Assembly: GCA_963930645.1 (NCBI GenBank)
Contig: OZ005650.1
Span: forward strand, 228,614,188 to 228,678,187
Reading direction: 5' to 3'
DNA length: 64,000 nucleotides
DNA from: Salticus scenicus
Taxonomy: Eukaryota > Arthropoda > Arachnida > Araneae > Salticidae
Part shown: one piece after another, positions 43,847 through 54,900 of the stretch
How positions within the stretch are numbered: position 1 is the stretch's first letter
Layout of the letters: the number at the start of each line of letters is the position of its first letter
Translations under genes and position numbers: made by a program
Notes under the pieces: generated by a model
What the model was told of the DNA's origin: nothing
The model's input: the letters and a program-made list of their open reading frames with translations, nothing else
Databases searched by the model: none

Positions 43847-44790
43847 TCTAGTGTGAAACAACCACACGACTTCCATTGCCCACTATTACACGTATTATAT
43901 GAATTTTTTGGCGATAATATGAAATGAACATATAAAATTGATCTAATGAATTAGAAACCTAAAAATTTTCTGGTAAGAGAAATTTGATACACGTGTAAAG
44001 ACATTTAAAACGGAATTTGCGTAGCGAGTTAAAAAATAGGATTTTTTTTTTTTTTTTTTTTTGAACCAATTTCTGAGATCTAAAACTGACCTACCTAAGC
44101 AGGATGAATGTTAATTTTCCTGTAATAACCACGTAATATATGAGAAAGGATTTCTAAAATGAATTTATATAACAATTTTCAAGAAAATCGTTAGAACCGT
44201 GTTTGAGATACAAACTTTTACCAAATCTTGGCATACTCAATGATTGACAGGAAAACAATAATTACATACAAAAGGGTATATTAAAAGAAGTTAATATGGC
44301 GAGTTTGAAAATATTCCGAACAGCCGTTTTTAAAGGAACACACTTGCGAGGCCTGAAATTGAGCTATTTATACAGGACGCATATCAATTTTCTTGAACTA
44401 ACCAACTATACCATTCAAAAGGACATATGATAGAGTGTTTATATAGTAACTTTGAAGAAAATCGTTAGAGCCGTTTTTGAGATGCAGACTTACGGTCCCA
44501 CTTCCGGTTTTCGATTTTCACCAAAATTTAGAAAATGCATCTGTACATCAGACCTGTCTTAATTCTGAAGTTTCGTAATTCTATCTTTATTAGTTTCGGA
44601 GATAATATGATAGCCATAAGATTCCCCACATACACACACGCACACACGCATACACTAACCAATTTCCAAAAACCACTTTTTTGGACTCAGGGGACCTTAA
44701 AACTTGTAAATCAGGTGAAAACTCGATATCGAATTTTATGGACCGAAACAATACTTCCATTACCTACGTAGTCGGGTAATGGAAGTAAAA
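43847..44790 (-). mobile_element. Hairpin-ended element G
   Basis: Starts TCTAGTGTGAAACAACCACA then CGACTTCCATTGCC after an A-run and ends GGTAATGGAAGTAAAA. Full-length relative of element B, with the same (CA)n position (44,630-44,655) and shared ACTTACGGTCCCACTTCCGG and TTTCGGAGATAATATGATAG-like text. Confidence 0.65.
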
Positions 44791-45269
44791 AAGAAAAGTG
44801 ATTATTGATGATTGTAGATTAGAACTAACCTATATGTTTACGTGCTGCCTTCTATACGGTATTACGGAAACATGGTAGTTTTTTTCCTTTCCATAAGGGT
44901 GGACGTTGACTTAGCGTCAAATTAGGCATTCAAATGGAGCGAAAAGGAGCAATTTAGAATTTCCAAAATTTTTAAACTCAAATTTCAATAGGAGTCGAGT
45001 TCTGGAAGTTTTTGTAACGATTTATCAGTTTCTAGCATAGAAGTACCGCGAAAATTCTATAAACCACTGTGATAATACTTTCGACGAATTCAAATTCCAT
45101 TGAGACTTCGAAAGTTTCAGTTGTTTTTGAATTAGCGAAATATTTTCTTTGTAGTGTATTTAACGGTGTTATTTCATTTCTGTAGTAAGAATGACCGTTT
45201 CATTGGATTGTTTCGAGAATATTCATTGATTTTTGATTTTTGGGACACAAAAAAAGTGTTTTATTCAAC
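44791..45269. other. No gene seen
   Basis: AT-rich linker; 44,900-45,120 contains GACTTAGCGTCAAATTAGGC and TTCTGGAAGTTTTTG-type text that I cannot assign. Confidence 0.35.
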
Positions 45270-45565
45270 TGTTTTCCGAATATTCATTAAATAAAGTGCA
45301 TTCGTCGATTAGAACCTGCTTATGTCTTTAAGAATACTTTGTATACGCAAAAATTCGACAACTTTCATAACAGTATCATTACGGGCTCTGTCTACGCGCT
45401 GAATATTCATTAAAATAGTGCATTCGTCAACTAGAACCTGCTTACATCTTTAAGAATTACTTTTTCATGCAAAAATGTCAACAACTTTCATAACAATATC
45501 ATTACGGGATTTATCTACGAGCTGAATATTAAATAAAGTACATTCGTTGATTAGAACCTGTTAAT
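45270..45565 (+). repeat. Tandem repeat, ~2.3 units of ~125 bp
   Basis: Units share GAATATTCATTAAATAAAGT, GCATTCGTCGATTAGAACCT, GCTTATxTCTTTAAGAATAC and CAACTTTCATAACAxTATCA then TTACGGG. Confidence 0.8.
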
Positions 45566-45639
45566 AAAGAAGCATCAATAAACTGGCGTTGTAAAAATAT
45601 TACTTACAAACTTTGAATAAACACCATACAATGCAATAA

Positions 45640-45693
45640 ACTCGCAACAATTGTTTCGGGTCGAAAAAACACACGACCCTTCATCAGGCGAAT
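45640..45693 (-). ncRNA. Hammerhead-ribozyme-like motif
   Basis: Minus strand, 5' to 3': ATTCGC (stem I), CTGATGA (conserved core), A, GGGTCG-loop-CGACCC (perfect 6-bp stem II), GAAA (core), CAATTG (short stem III/loop), TT, GCGAGT (stem I partner with one G-U pair). All conserved blocks of a type I hammerhead are in order, and the cleavage site would be after GTT near 45,646. One extra A between the core and stem II, and U rather than C at the cleavage site, may weaken it. Such ribozymes occur in Penelope-like elements; no such RT was seen here. Confidence 0.45.
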
Positions 45694-46432
45694 AAGACTG
45701 CAGCACTCGTGCTTACTTTATTGTTTACATGAGCGTTTTAACACTTTCTTATAATTTTTGTGGGAATATGATTTCAATTTGTGCATCTGTCTGTCCGATT
45801 GTCTACCTTTCTATCTGTTTGTCTCCGGTTCTTATCATCCGTGAATATTTTGAGAATTTTTTAAAAATGATACACTTATGTTCCCTCTGGAATGTTCCCT
45901 ATATAAAATGTCATTAACAGGTCCTGTATAACTAGTTTGTTTACAGGGACAACAACAACAACAATAAAAAAAAAGCCAATGTATTACGTTTTAGGACAGA
46001 ATTTTTTAAAAGTTATATTTAAAAAACTTTCTACTACAAAAATCTTGAAAACATTGACATGTATTATTAATATTCTGAAATATTGTTTTGTATAGAATAT
46101 GATATGATTAACTTTCAGATTTACAGGGCTACAGTAAACTATTCAGAGAGTTTAAAAGCTGTAATTATAATTTAACGGCTGCATTTTCTTTTGCGTTAAG
46201 CCTTTTTAACACTTTCCAAAATGCCTATGAGTAATTTTGAAATCAATTAGTCTATCTGTATGTTTTTCAGTCTTTCTGTCTGTTGTGCGATAACGTAGGC
46301 AAAGAATATTAATAGTTATTCGATACAACAATTGCGTACAGTTGGAAAGTGTTACTAATCAATGCGTACTGCATGATTTTTCTTTCTTGTTTATCACCAA
46401 AATGACAAAAAATATTTAAAGTCGCCAAGGAT
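45694..46432. other. No gene seen
   Basis: Contains AACAACAACAATAAAAAAA at 45,949-45,972, and two paragraphs with TCTGTCTGTC-type runs (45,786-45,830 and 46,250-46,285) that may be diverged copies of one repeat. Confidence 0.35.
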
Positions 46433-48320
46433 TGAGACCCATGAAAGTGTAGAGTTTAGTCCTGCTAAACTTGTTTATGGAAAAAATCTGAGAACCTCTA
46501 ATGTTTTATTATATGAGAAATGGTTAGATACTCCTGACGATGAAAATAATGTTGTAAAGTACGTTTTCGAATAAATCAACCGCTTAAAAAAGAGCCAGGA
46601 ATTAGCAAAAGAAAAAAAATGAAAGAAATGAGGGACAAAAGGAAAAAATGGTATGACCAAAATGCCATAAAAAGGGAATTTCGCGAGGATGATTCCGTGT
46701 TAGTGTTTACAATAAAGCAACCACATAAATTGGCTTCTCAGTGGAATGGACCGAGAAAAATCGAGAAAAAATTATCCGAAACAAACTACGTGTTGTTAGT
46801 TTTGCAGGAAATCAAGGGAGAAAAAATAAAGTTTACCATATTAACATATTAAAACTTTATTATAGGAGACCTGAATTGTTAAATAGGGTACTTCCAGCAG
46901 AAAATGATTCGTCTGAGATTTCTGAATTAGACGAGGATTTTCGAAATTTGTTAAGTGATCCTAATGTATACTCTATAACAAAAAAAGCGACGCACTAAGA
47001 AGGAGTAATGCAAAATTGACAGAAATTGACATACATGCATGTTTCGATGGAAAAATGCAAAATTTTAAAGTTTGGCTGCCATCAAATGAGCATGCGAAGC
47101 TGCAGCGCATCTTAACTGCGCAATTGGCAGAATATTAAAAATGAGAAATTTTGATTTCAGGCCATTCTTCGAGAATTTTATTCCATCTTCTCAGAAAAAC
47201 AGTAACTTTGCCTCGCATAGAGGTGCGCAAACAGCATGTGCAGATGTCAGCATTTGAGTGTGGTGTGTAGTTGGGCTCAAAGAAGCCGGTTGGTCTAATC
47301 TGTGACTTTTTGACAATTGGATAGGAGCGGTACCACTGTTAGATAATATTGACAGGAATGGGTGAACCATGGCCGAATACAGCGTCAGAGAGGAAACGGT
47401 CGGGCTAAAGAGAGGACAGAAAGTGAGAGCCAGTCAATCGTCAAAGCGGTACTCAAAGCTCCAGCTCATCATTATCATCGATCCTACGTGCAACTGGTAC
47501 TTCTGTGACTTCAAAGACCCTTAATAGGCTTAATAATAAGCTAAATAATTAAATTAAATAATTTAAATAATTCAAATTTTCTGAAAGTGTAATCAATTGT
47601 TTTTCTTCACATGTACATCACATCTACCAATTTTTGTCCCATTCGGATAACTCCTTCTTTGTGCGTCACGTTTTTTGTTATAGAGTGTATTTGATGAGCA
47701 AATCAATCCATTAGAAGGACTGTTATCAAAATATTCTAGACTATTCTCGAACATTCCAGGAAAATCCCATTTGGTAGAACATGATATTGAATTGATTAGT
47801 GATAAGCAAATTCAACAAAACCCAACAGAATGAAAAACTGTCAAAATGAACTATTCAAATCTGAAATAGAAAAAATGTTCAGATACAAAATAATTGAACC
47901 AGGTGATTCTGATTACATTTCCCCTATGACATTTGTTGAGACATCAGGTAAGGATCCTAGAGCCCGTATTGATTACAGAAAATTAAATGAAATTACACGT
48001 ACTCAATTTTTTCCTATTCCAAATTTGGAACAGAGTTCTACAACATTCATTGAAACAGTTTTTGCGGAAAATTATATAACCTTAATTGATTTAACCAAAG
48101 GTTATTGGCAAATTCCATTGAGTCAAGAGGCCCAGAAAATAACTGCTCTTGCAACAAATTTTGGAGTCTACAGACCTCTGCGTTTGCCATTCGGTCTAAA
48201 AATGCCCTGTATTATCTCAGCAGATTTATGAACGAAATTTTAACTGGTTGCGAAGATTATGCCATCCCCTATATTGACAAAATCGCCATATTTTCACAGA
48301 CCTGGGATCAGTGTTTAGGG
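46433..48320 (+). pseudogene. LTR-retrotransposon pol relic with integrase before RT
   Basis: From 46,433 the plus strand reads the end of an integrase core (SPAKLVYGKNLRT), a stop at 46,572, then an integrase C-terminal domain (46,619-46,966; RDKRKKWYDQNA, DDSVLVF, LASQWNGPRKIEKK). After the MITE at 46,969-47,687 the sense continues through the linker FDEQINPLEGLLSKYSRLF into reverse transcriptase: ARIDYRKLNEITR, LIDLTKGYWQIPL, RLPFGLKMP. The catalytic box at 48,270-48,281 reads YIDK, so the second aspartate is lost. The sequence breaks off at about 48,320 against an inverted repeat. The integrase-to-RT order matches the complete element at 50,848, but the sequences differ clearly, so it is another lineage. 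Stops, frameshifts and truncation show it is dead. Confidence 0.8.
46969..47687. mobile_element. 719-bp Tc1/mariner-type element inside the pol relic
   Basis: TACTCTATAACAAAAAAAGC and, inverted at the right, CACTCTATAACAAAAAACGT, about 40-bp ends that also share GACGCAC and AGAAGGAGT. TA flanks both sides (46,967-46,968 and 47,688-47,689). No transposase frame inside. Confidence 0.8.
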
Positions 48321-48325
48321 TTCGT

Positions 48326-48449
48326 GAGTAGTGTAAAAAGGACAGTTCTGCTGCAGGGTGGAGGCGTAGAGGCGTATTGAGGCGTAGGGTGGAGGCGCGC
48401 CACCACCCTACGCCTCCACCCCGCCGCAGAACATGTCCTTTTTACACTA
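48326..48449. repeat. Inverted repeat with GGTGGAGGCG core
   Basis: GTAGTGTAAAAAGGACAGTT at 48,326 faces its complement ending at 48,449. The arms (~46 bp) continue through CTGC-GGGTGGAGGCG, with GTAGAGGCGTATTGAGGCG and a second GTAGGGTGGAGGCG copy toward the centre. GC-rich in an AT-rich region. It marks the 3' break of the pol relic. Confidence 0.7.
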
Positions 48450-49250
48450 CTTAGTCATCATCTTGGACGAGGGGGTGTTGCCACCGGAAGAATAGAAACT
48501 GTGTGTTGCCACCGGAAGAATAGAAACTTTGACTGTCATCTTGGATGAGGTTTGGTGGTGCCATCTATAGGGAATTTTGAGGAGTTAGATTTATTTTCCT
48601 AAATTTCGGGACTTGGTATTTTTTTTCACAATTTCGGGGACTTCAAAATTTTTTCGAAGTTAGATTTATTTTCATAAATTTCGGAGACTTAGCATTTTTC
48701 ACAATGCACAGGGAAGTTGATTGACTGAAACAAAGGTTGATGAGTACTATATAATTAAAAACAGGGTATAGACTTTAAAATTTAGGTGCTGCCACCGGAA
48801 GAATAGAAACTTTTGGAGAGTTGTCATTTGAGGATTATAAATTGATTACAGAATTAAATAGAAATTTTCCTATGCATTTCAGGGAATTTTGACAAAATAA
48901 AACAAAGGGTTGATGTGTATTATAGAATTAAAAACAGGGTATAGACATTAAAATTTAGATGTTGCCATTGGAAGAGTATAAATAATTTCCGGTGGGACTT
49001 AACATTTATGACTGAATGAAACAATGAATGACTGAAGTTAATTAACATCAGTAACAATTTATGAGTATATTAGAAACTTAGCATTTTTAGAGATTAAAAA
49101 TATATTGTGTTAAGATAATAAATAAGGAATTTAAATAGGAGTTCATACTTGTGACATCATTACAAATTTATATTAGGAAATTTTTACAGAATTAAATAGA
49201 AATTTTCGTATTTTGTGGATTAACACATAGATTTAAAAGCAAAACAAATA
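48450..49250 (+). repeat. Diverged repeats with TGCCACCGGAAGAATAGAAA
   Basis: TTGCCACCGGAAGAATAGAA recurs near 48,480, 48,506 and 48,790, with a diverged copy near 48,961. GGAGACTTAGCATTTTTCAC and related text recur and also appear at 63,780-63,870. No coding. Confidence 0.55.
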
Positions 49251-50847
49251 ATTTAACATTCATTAAAAATGTAAGACACTTAAAAATTCTAACTTTATTT
49301 TAACACTAAATAAGTTTCACTTTTTAAATTTATTTAGACTATCTTAGAAATAATATTATTACATTCGTTAAAAATTGAACCCACATGCACTTTAAAAATT
49401 ACTATCATATAAATTAAACTAAATATAATAAAAATTATGTAAATTAAACTTTATATTCTCACTAAAAAAGTTTAACATTTCTTTAAACTCTATCTTACAT
49501 TCGTTAAAAATTTAACAGAAGTTTTTAATCAGTTACTAAATTTTGTATACAGTTATGTTATATAAACTTAATATAATAAAAATTATATAAAACACATACT
49601 GTTATTTAAGCTCTAACTTTGAAATACTATTTTTACATTCTTTAAAAATTGAACACTCATACACTTTAAAAAATGACTATCATATAAATTAAACTAAATA
49701 TAATAAAAATTATGTAAATTAAACTCTATCTTACATTCGTTAAAAATTTAACAGAAGTTTTTAATCAGTTAATAAATTTTGTATACAGTTATGTTATATA
49801 AACTAAATATGATAAAAATTATATAAAACACATACTGTTATTTAACCTCTAACTTTGAAATACTATTTTTACATTCTTCAAAAATTGAACACACATACAC
49901 TTTAAAAAATTACTATCATATAAATGAAACTAAATATAATAAAAATTATATAAATTAAACTTTATATTCTCACTAAATAAGTTTCACATTTATTTAAACT
50001 CTAACTTACATTCGTTAAAAATTGAGCACATGCACTTTTAAAAATGACTATCATATAATAATATTAATCTAAAAAATTGCTTACAAAGAGATAAATTATA
50101 AATAAAGAAAAAAAATTACTATCATATAATAATATTAATCTAAAAAATGCATACAAAGATATATAGTAAAGTTATAAATTTTAAAAATTACTATCATATA
50201 ATAATATTAGTAAAAAAAAAAAAAAAAAAAAAAAAAAATTACTATTATATAATAATATAAATTAAAAAAATTACTTTCATATAAATTAAAAAAAAAAAAA
50301 ATGACTTTCATATAATAATATTAATTAAAAAAAATGCATACAAAGATATACAGTAAAGTTATAAAATAAATAAATAAATAAATAAAATAAATAAAAATAA
50401 AAATAAAATAAAAATGACTATCCTATAATAATATTAATTTAAAAATACATACAATGTTTAAAATCAACAATTAAATTTTATATATATTATAATTAACTAA
50501 ACTTTATGCTGTTACTATTCAATTTATCCTAACACAAAAATTTTATAAGTACATGAATATGTTATTTCAATTAAACATTATATTGATACTACACAAATAT
50601 TATTTAACATTTATTCGAGTTTAACGCTGTAATATAATTTATACTATCTTGAATGAAACAGGTAAATACTTTTAAACTTGAAATAATAAAAATAAGTTCT
50701 TTTTATAAAATAATTGATATAAACTATAATAATAAAAAGGATTAGTTATATTTAAAAACTATCAGTTACTAAAAGTTATGTTATATTAAACATTTCGAAA
50801 TAAATTGCATAAAAATTCAATGCATCATTTTAAATGAAAATAAACAG
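49251..50847 (+). repeat. AT-rich tandem repeats
   Basis: TTACATTCGTTAAAAATTGA-type phrases recur near 49,360, 49,638, 49,872 and 50,012, with TATATAAACTxAATATxATA and AAAATTACTATCATATAATA units between and after (to about 50,430). An A-run lies at 50,213-50,239. No gene. The complete LTR element is inserted at its right end. Confidence 0.6.
50843..50847. repeat. 5-bp target duplication, left
   Basis: AACAG, repeated at 56,455-56,459, as expected for integrase-mediated insertion of an LTR element. Confidence 0.85.
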
Positions 50848-51137
50848 TGTCATGCAACCAACCTTGGAAGCCGCCGTGAGCGGGAGAAGATATTTTTCGC
50901 AGAAAAAGACTTTGGCCTTCGGCCTGAAACGTAGGGTGCAATCGGCGCGCCCGAGTAACGGATTTATTCCGTTGGTTTATTCTTATTATTACATGAGTAC
51001 ATGGGTACTCATATGTATATAAATTTATCATTGTACATATTCATATTCATGTTTGATTTAATATTAATTAATTAAAGAGTAAAATTTAATACAAGAGAAA
51101 TTTTCTGTTCTCAAGTGTCAACACTCAGTTCATCACA
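50848..51137 (+). repeat. 5' LTR
   Basis: 290 bp, TGTCATGCAACC to TTCATCACA. Differs from the 3' LTR at position 1 (T/C) and position 8 (C/T). Contains a TATATAAAT box at about 51,016 and a GC-richer start. Confidence 0.9.
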
Positions 51138-51273
51138 GCACGCTCTGCAAACGTCGAACCAGAGTATAGTATTCTCAGAAAGGATAATATAAATTCCATG
51201 GACGCAATACATAAAGGTGAGAAATTCATGTTATTTTATGATGATAGGATAGGAATTAACATTTTAAATAGCA

Positions 51274-51972
51274 ATGTTTAAAGGTGTTACGAAGGCCGAT
51301 CTACTTGCCGTTTTGCAAGAGTTAGGGGAACAAGCTGACTCTAATTTAAAGGTAGTGGAATTAAAAGATTTATTGTTAAAATCTAAAGAATACATTAAAG
51401 ATAAAGAATTTGTGAGTGAATTTTTAGCAACCACAGTTGCGCAAAGAAAGGAATCGGAAGAAATAAATCGTTTGTGTTTGTTAAAGCAAACCGAAAGTAA
51501 CGATGATGTGTTGCATAATTCTAGTAACTCAGAAAACATATTATCATTAGATAAGCTTTTGAAAGCTATATTAACTTTGGTAATACCAGTACCTAAAAAG
51601 AATGAACCATGGAATCTTTTTTTCGATTCCATTGAAAGAGCTTTTAAGCATAAAAATGTACCTAAAGAATATAAATCGGAGATTTTACTGAAAGTAATTG
51701 GCGATAAAGCCGCGAATATTTTGATTTATGTAAGCGAAGAAGAATTAAAGAACTATGAGAAAATTAAATCCTTAATTCTAAAAGAATATGCACCATCCCC
51801 TTTCACTTGTTTAGAAAATTATAAGAAAGCTACAAGAATATCTGGGGAGACACACCAGCAGTTTGCTTCTCGTTTAAGGTCCAGTTGGCTCCATTATTGT
51901 AAAATTCGAAATATAAATGATTTTGAGTCGTTAGTAGATTTGATTATATGTGATAAAATATTTGAAATCTAG
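51274..51972 (+). CDS. gag, N-terminal part (frame broken at the end)
   Basis: 232 codons from an ATG 136 bp after the LTR. The first 35 residues (KADLLAVLQELGEQ, then VVELKDLLLKS) look like the SAP-like leader seen on some arthropod gypsy gags. From residue ~95 on it reads as a capsid domain (WNLFFDSIERAF, ILLKVIGDKAANIL, QFASRLRSSW). The frame ends at TAG 51,970-51,972 in the middle of what should be capsid, and the capsid sense carries on in the -1 frame into the next ORF. A programmed -1 shift here would be odd, because the nucleocapsid lies downstream and no classic slippery heptamer is visible. A one-base loss is more likely. Product: structural capsid protein of the element's particle. 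Confidence 0.85.
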   Translation: MFKGVTKADLLAVLQELGEQADSNLKVVELKDLLLKSKEYIKDKEFVSEFLATTVAQRKESEEINRLCLLKQTESNDDVLHNSSNSENILSLDKLLKAILTLVIPVPKKNEPWNLFFDSIERAFKHKNVPKEYKSEILLKVIGDKAANILIYVSEEELKNYEKIKSLILKEYAPSPFTCLENYKKATRISGETHQQFASRLRSSWLHYCKIRNINDFESLVDLIICDKIFEI

Positions 51973-51986
51973 ATAAGGATCTGGCA

Positions 51987-54900
51987 ATGCATGCTGCAGT
52001 TACACAGGGTGAAGATTGGTTACGCCCAGAACAATTAGCTAAGACGTGTGATATATATTTCACTGCTAAAGGTAGATCATTTGATGAAACAAAATATGAA
52101 AAACGCGTCTATCGTGAAACAGTCACAGAAAACCATAAAAAATACGTCCCACCTCCATTGAGAAAATATTCTTCTAATAATGAGAGTAAATATTCTTTTA
52201 AGCGGGAGTGTTATATTTGCTCTGATATTTCTCATGTAGCTAAAGATTGTCCGAATCGTAGAAACAGATTCAATAAAATTAACAAACAAAGTGAGGAAAT
52301 AAAAAAATCTAAAAGTAACGCACAAGCGACAGAGAAAAAATCTGTAGTGACCCACGTAATGTCGAAACATTTACAGAAATGTGAAAAATCGGAAAAACTT
52401 AATTTATACCCCTTACAAAAGGTTAATATTTATATCGCAGGTAAAGAGGTTCCTTCAATTATTGATTCAGGTACTGAGATTTGTGTTTTAAATAGCACTC
52501 TTATTCCTGATTTTCACATTGAAAGCAAAGGAAAAATTCTGTTAGAATCTGCATTTCGAGAAATAGTTGAGGCGAGATTAGCTGTAATTCCAGTCTATTA
52601 TAAAAATCCTAACAGTTGTATATTTACACACGCGAATTCATTATTTGCAATAACTGACAAATTAAATGTTCCATGTTTAATCACTCCACACTTCTATGAT
52701 ACATTAGTAAATCAGAAAGAAATATTAAATGATTTGTTTATCCCAGAAAATTCTAATACGTTGTTGGCGCCGCCGGCAGGAAATGAAAATAATTTAAATG
52801 AGTCATCGCTGTTACATATCGAAAATGAATGTAGTAATAAAAAAATAATTTCGGGAGAGGATAATACATTATTTAAGAGTGATGTTTTTTCGAGGTCAAA
52901 CGAAATGCAAGATTTGATTAATAAAAAAGAAACTAGTTCACATAATTATCCATCGCAATTGATAAATGAAAAAAAGATTGTTTCTTCAATAAATAATAGC
53001 GATTCAGAGGCAGCTGTTTATTTGATTTCGAATAAAGAAAAAGTGATTAACTTACCAAAAGATAATCAAATTGAAAATAGGCGACAGGAGAGCGCACAAA
53101 ACAATGTTAATAATTTATCTGATTCTAGTACGTTTAGAAAAAAGCAGCGAGAATGCTTATCGTTACAAACTGCTTTTAAAGAAGCGGAGTTAAAGAAAAA
53201 TAATTATTTTCTTAAAGACGATTTATTATTCCATAAAGATAAAATATGTGGAGAAACAGTAGATCAATTGGTCTTACCTTTGAGTTATCGAGAAAGTGTT
53301 TTAAAATTAGCTCATGACTCAATCTTCGGGAATCATTTAGGGATGCGGAAAACAAAAGAGAGAATAAAACTATCATTTTATTGGCCTAACCTAATAAGAG
53401 ATGTACAAAATTTCTGTAAAACTTGCGAAAAATGTCAGTTGAGGAGTCCGGAAAAAACGTCCGATAAAATATCTATAACGCCTGTGGTACGTCCTCCTTA
53501 TCCTTTTCATACAGTGAGTGTCGATTTAATTGGAGAGATTGCGCCACCCTCAGGTAGAAAACATAAATATTGTCTTTGTCTAATTGACCAACATTCGAGA
53601 TGGCCCGAAGTCATACCTTTAAGAAGCCTATCGGCTAAGGTCACGTGTGATACACTTTTAGAAATATTTATGCGTACAGGAATCCCAGAAATGATATGTA
53701 GTGATCAAGGCACTAATTTTACGTCTCAATTAACACAAGAGTTTGAGAAAAGATTAGGAGTAAGTCCTCGTTTCTCAACTCCAGCTTACCCTGCTTCGAA
53801 TGGGCTTGTTGAAAAATTTAACCGTGTATTTAAACAAATGCTTCATCGTGTAATACGAACTGACCCTGTAAATTGGGATAGACACATTCCGTATTTACTT
53901 TTCGCGTATCGCGAAGTTCCTAACTGTACAACAGGAGTTTCTCCATTTAAGCTTATGTATGGGCGCGAAGCTAGAGGTCCATTAGCAGTATTAAAATCAA
54001 CGTGGTCAGGAGAAATCCCTTTACCTCTCAATTTAAGTAATACAGCTGTAGATTACTTACAAGAATTAAAAATTAACTTAGAGAAAGCTGCCGATTTAGC
54101 ATCTTTAACTGCTGCGGAAAAGCAAGAAGCTTATGCTCATTATTTTAATCGTCGCAAAGAAATGAAAGAATTCAAAATTGGAGAATTAGTATACTTACTA
54201 ATTCCGGATTCTACTAATAAATTGTATGCGAGATGGACAGGTCCTGGTGAGATTTTAGAAAGAATTAAACCTCACTCGTATAAAGTTAAGTTACCTGACG
54301 GTAATATACGACACGTACATGTAAATAAGATAAGAAAATTCCATGTTAGAGCACAAACGGTAGGTGTAATTTTTGAAGATGACTGTGAATTCGGAGAAAT
54401 CCACCCAACCCCTATTAAGGAAAATAAAACTGACTTTGATGTGGACATTAGTCATTTAGGAAAGGAGAAACAAACAGAATTGCTCGAACTTTTGCATAAG
54501 CATGTACCATTATTTTCGGGTAAAGTTCAAGTTGCTAATGTTGGAGAACATAAAATTCGTCTAATGCCAGGTACTGAAAGAAAAAAGCCTTATGTGTATA
54601 GAATACCCGAATCACTTAAACCTGAAGTTGACAGACAAATAGAAGAATTAGAAAGCTTAGGTCTTATTGAGCCGAGTGAAGCCGAAATAGCTTATCCAGT
54701 AGTGTGCGTAGCTAAAAAGGATGGAAGTGTACGATTATGTATCGATTTTCGTTTGCTCAATTCGGTAACCAAACCTTTTGATTACCCTATGGAGAACATT
54801 ACAGACTTAATTAATGAAGTCGGTCGTGCACATGTTATTACTTGTTTAGATGTGTTAAAAGGATATTGGGAAATTCCCTTAGAAGAGAAAAGTCGTGATT

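Noticed and set aside
52077..52370. Minus-strand frame opposite the pol gene
   Set aside because: Shadow of the 1,284-codon plus-strand frame; the same holds for 51,264-51,632 and 53,843-54,031.
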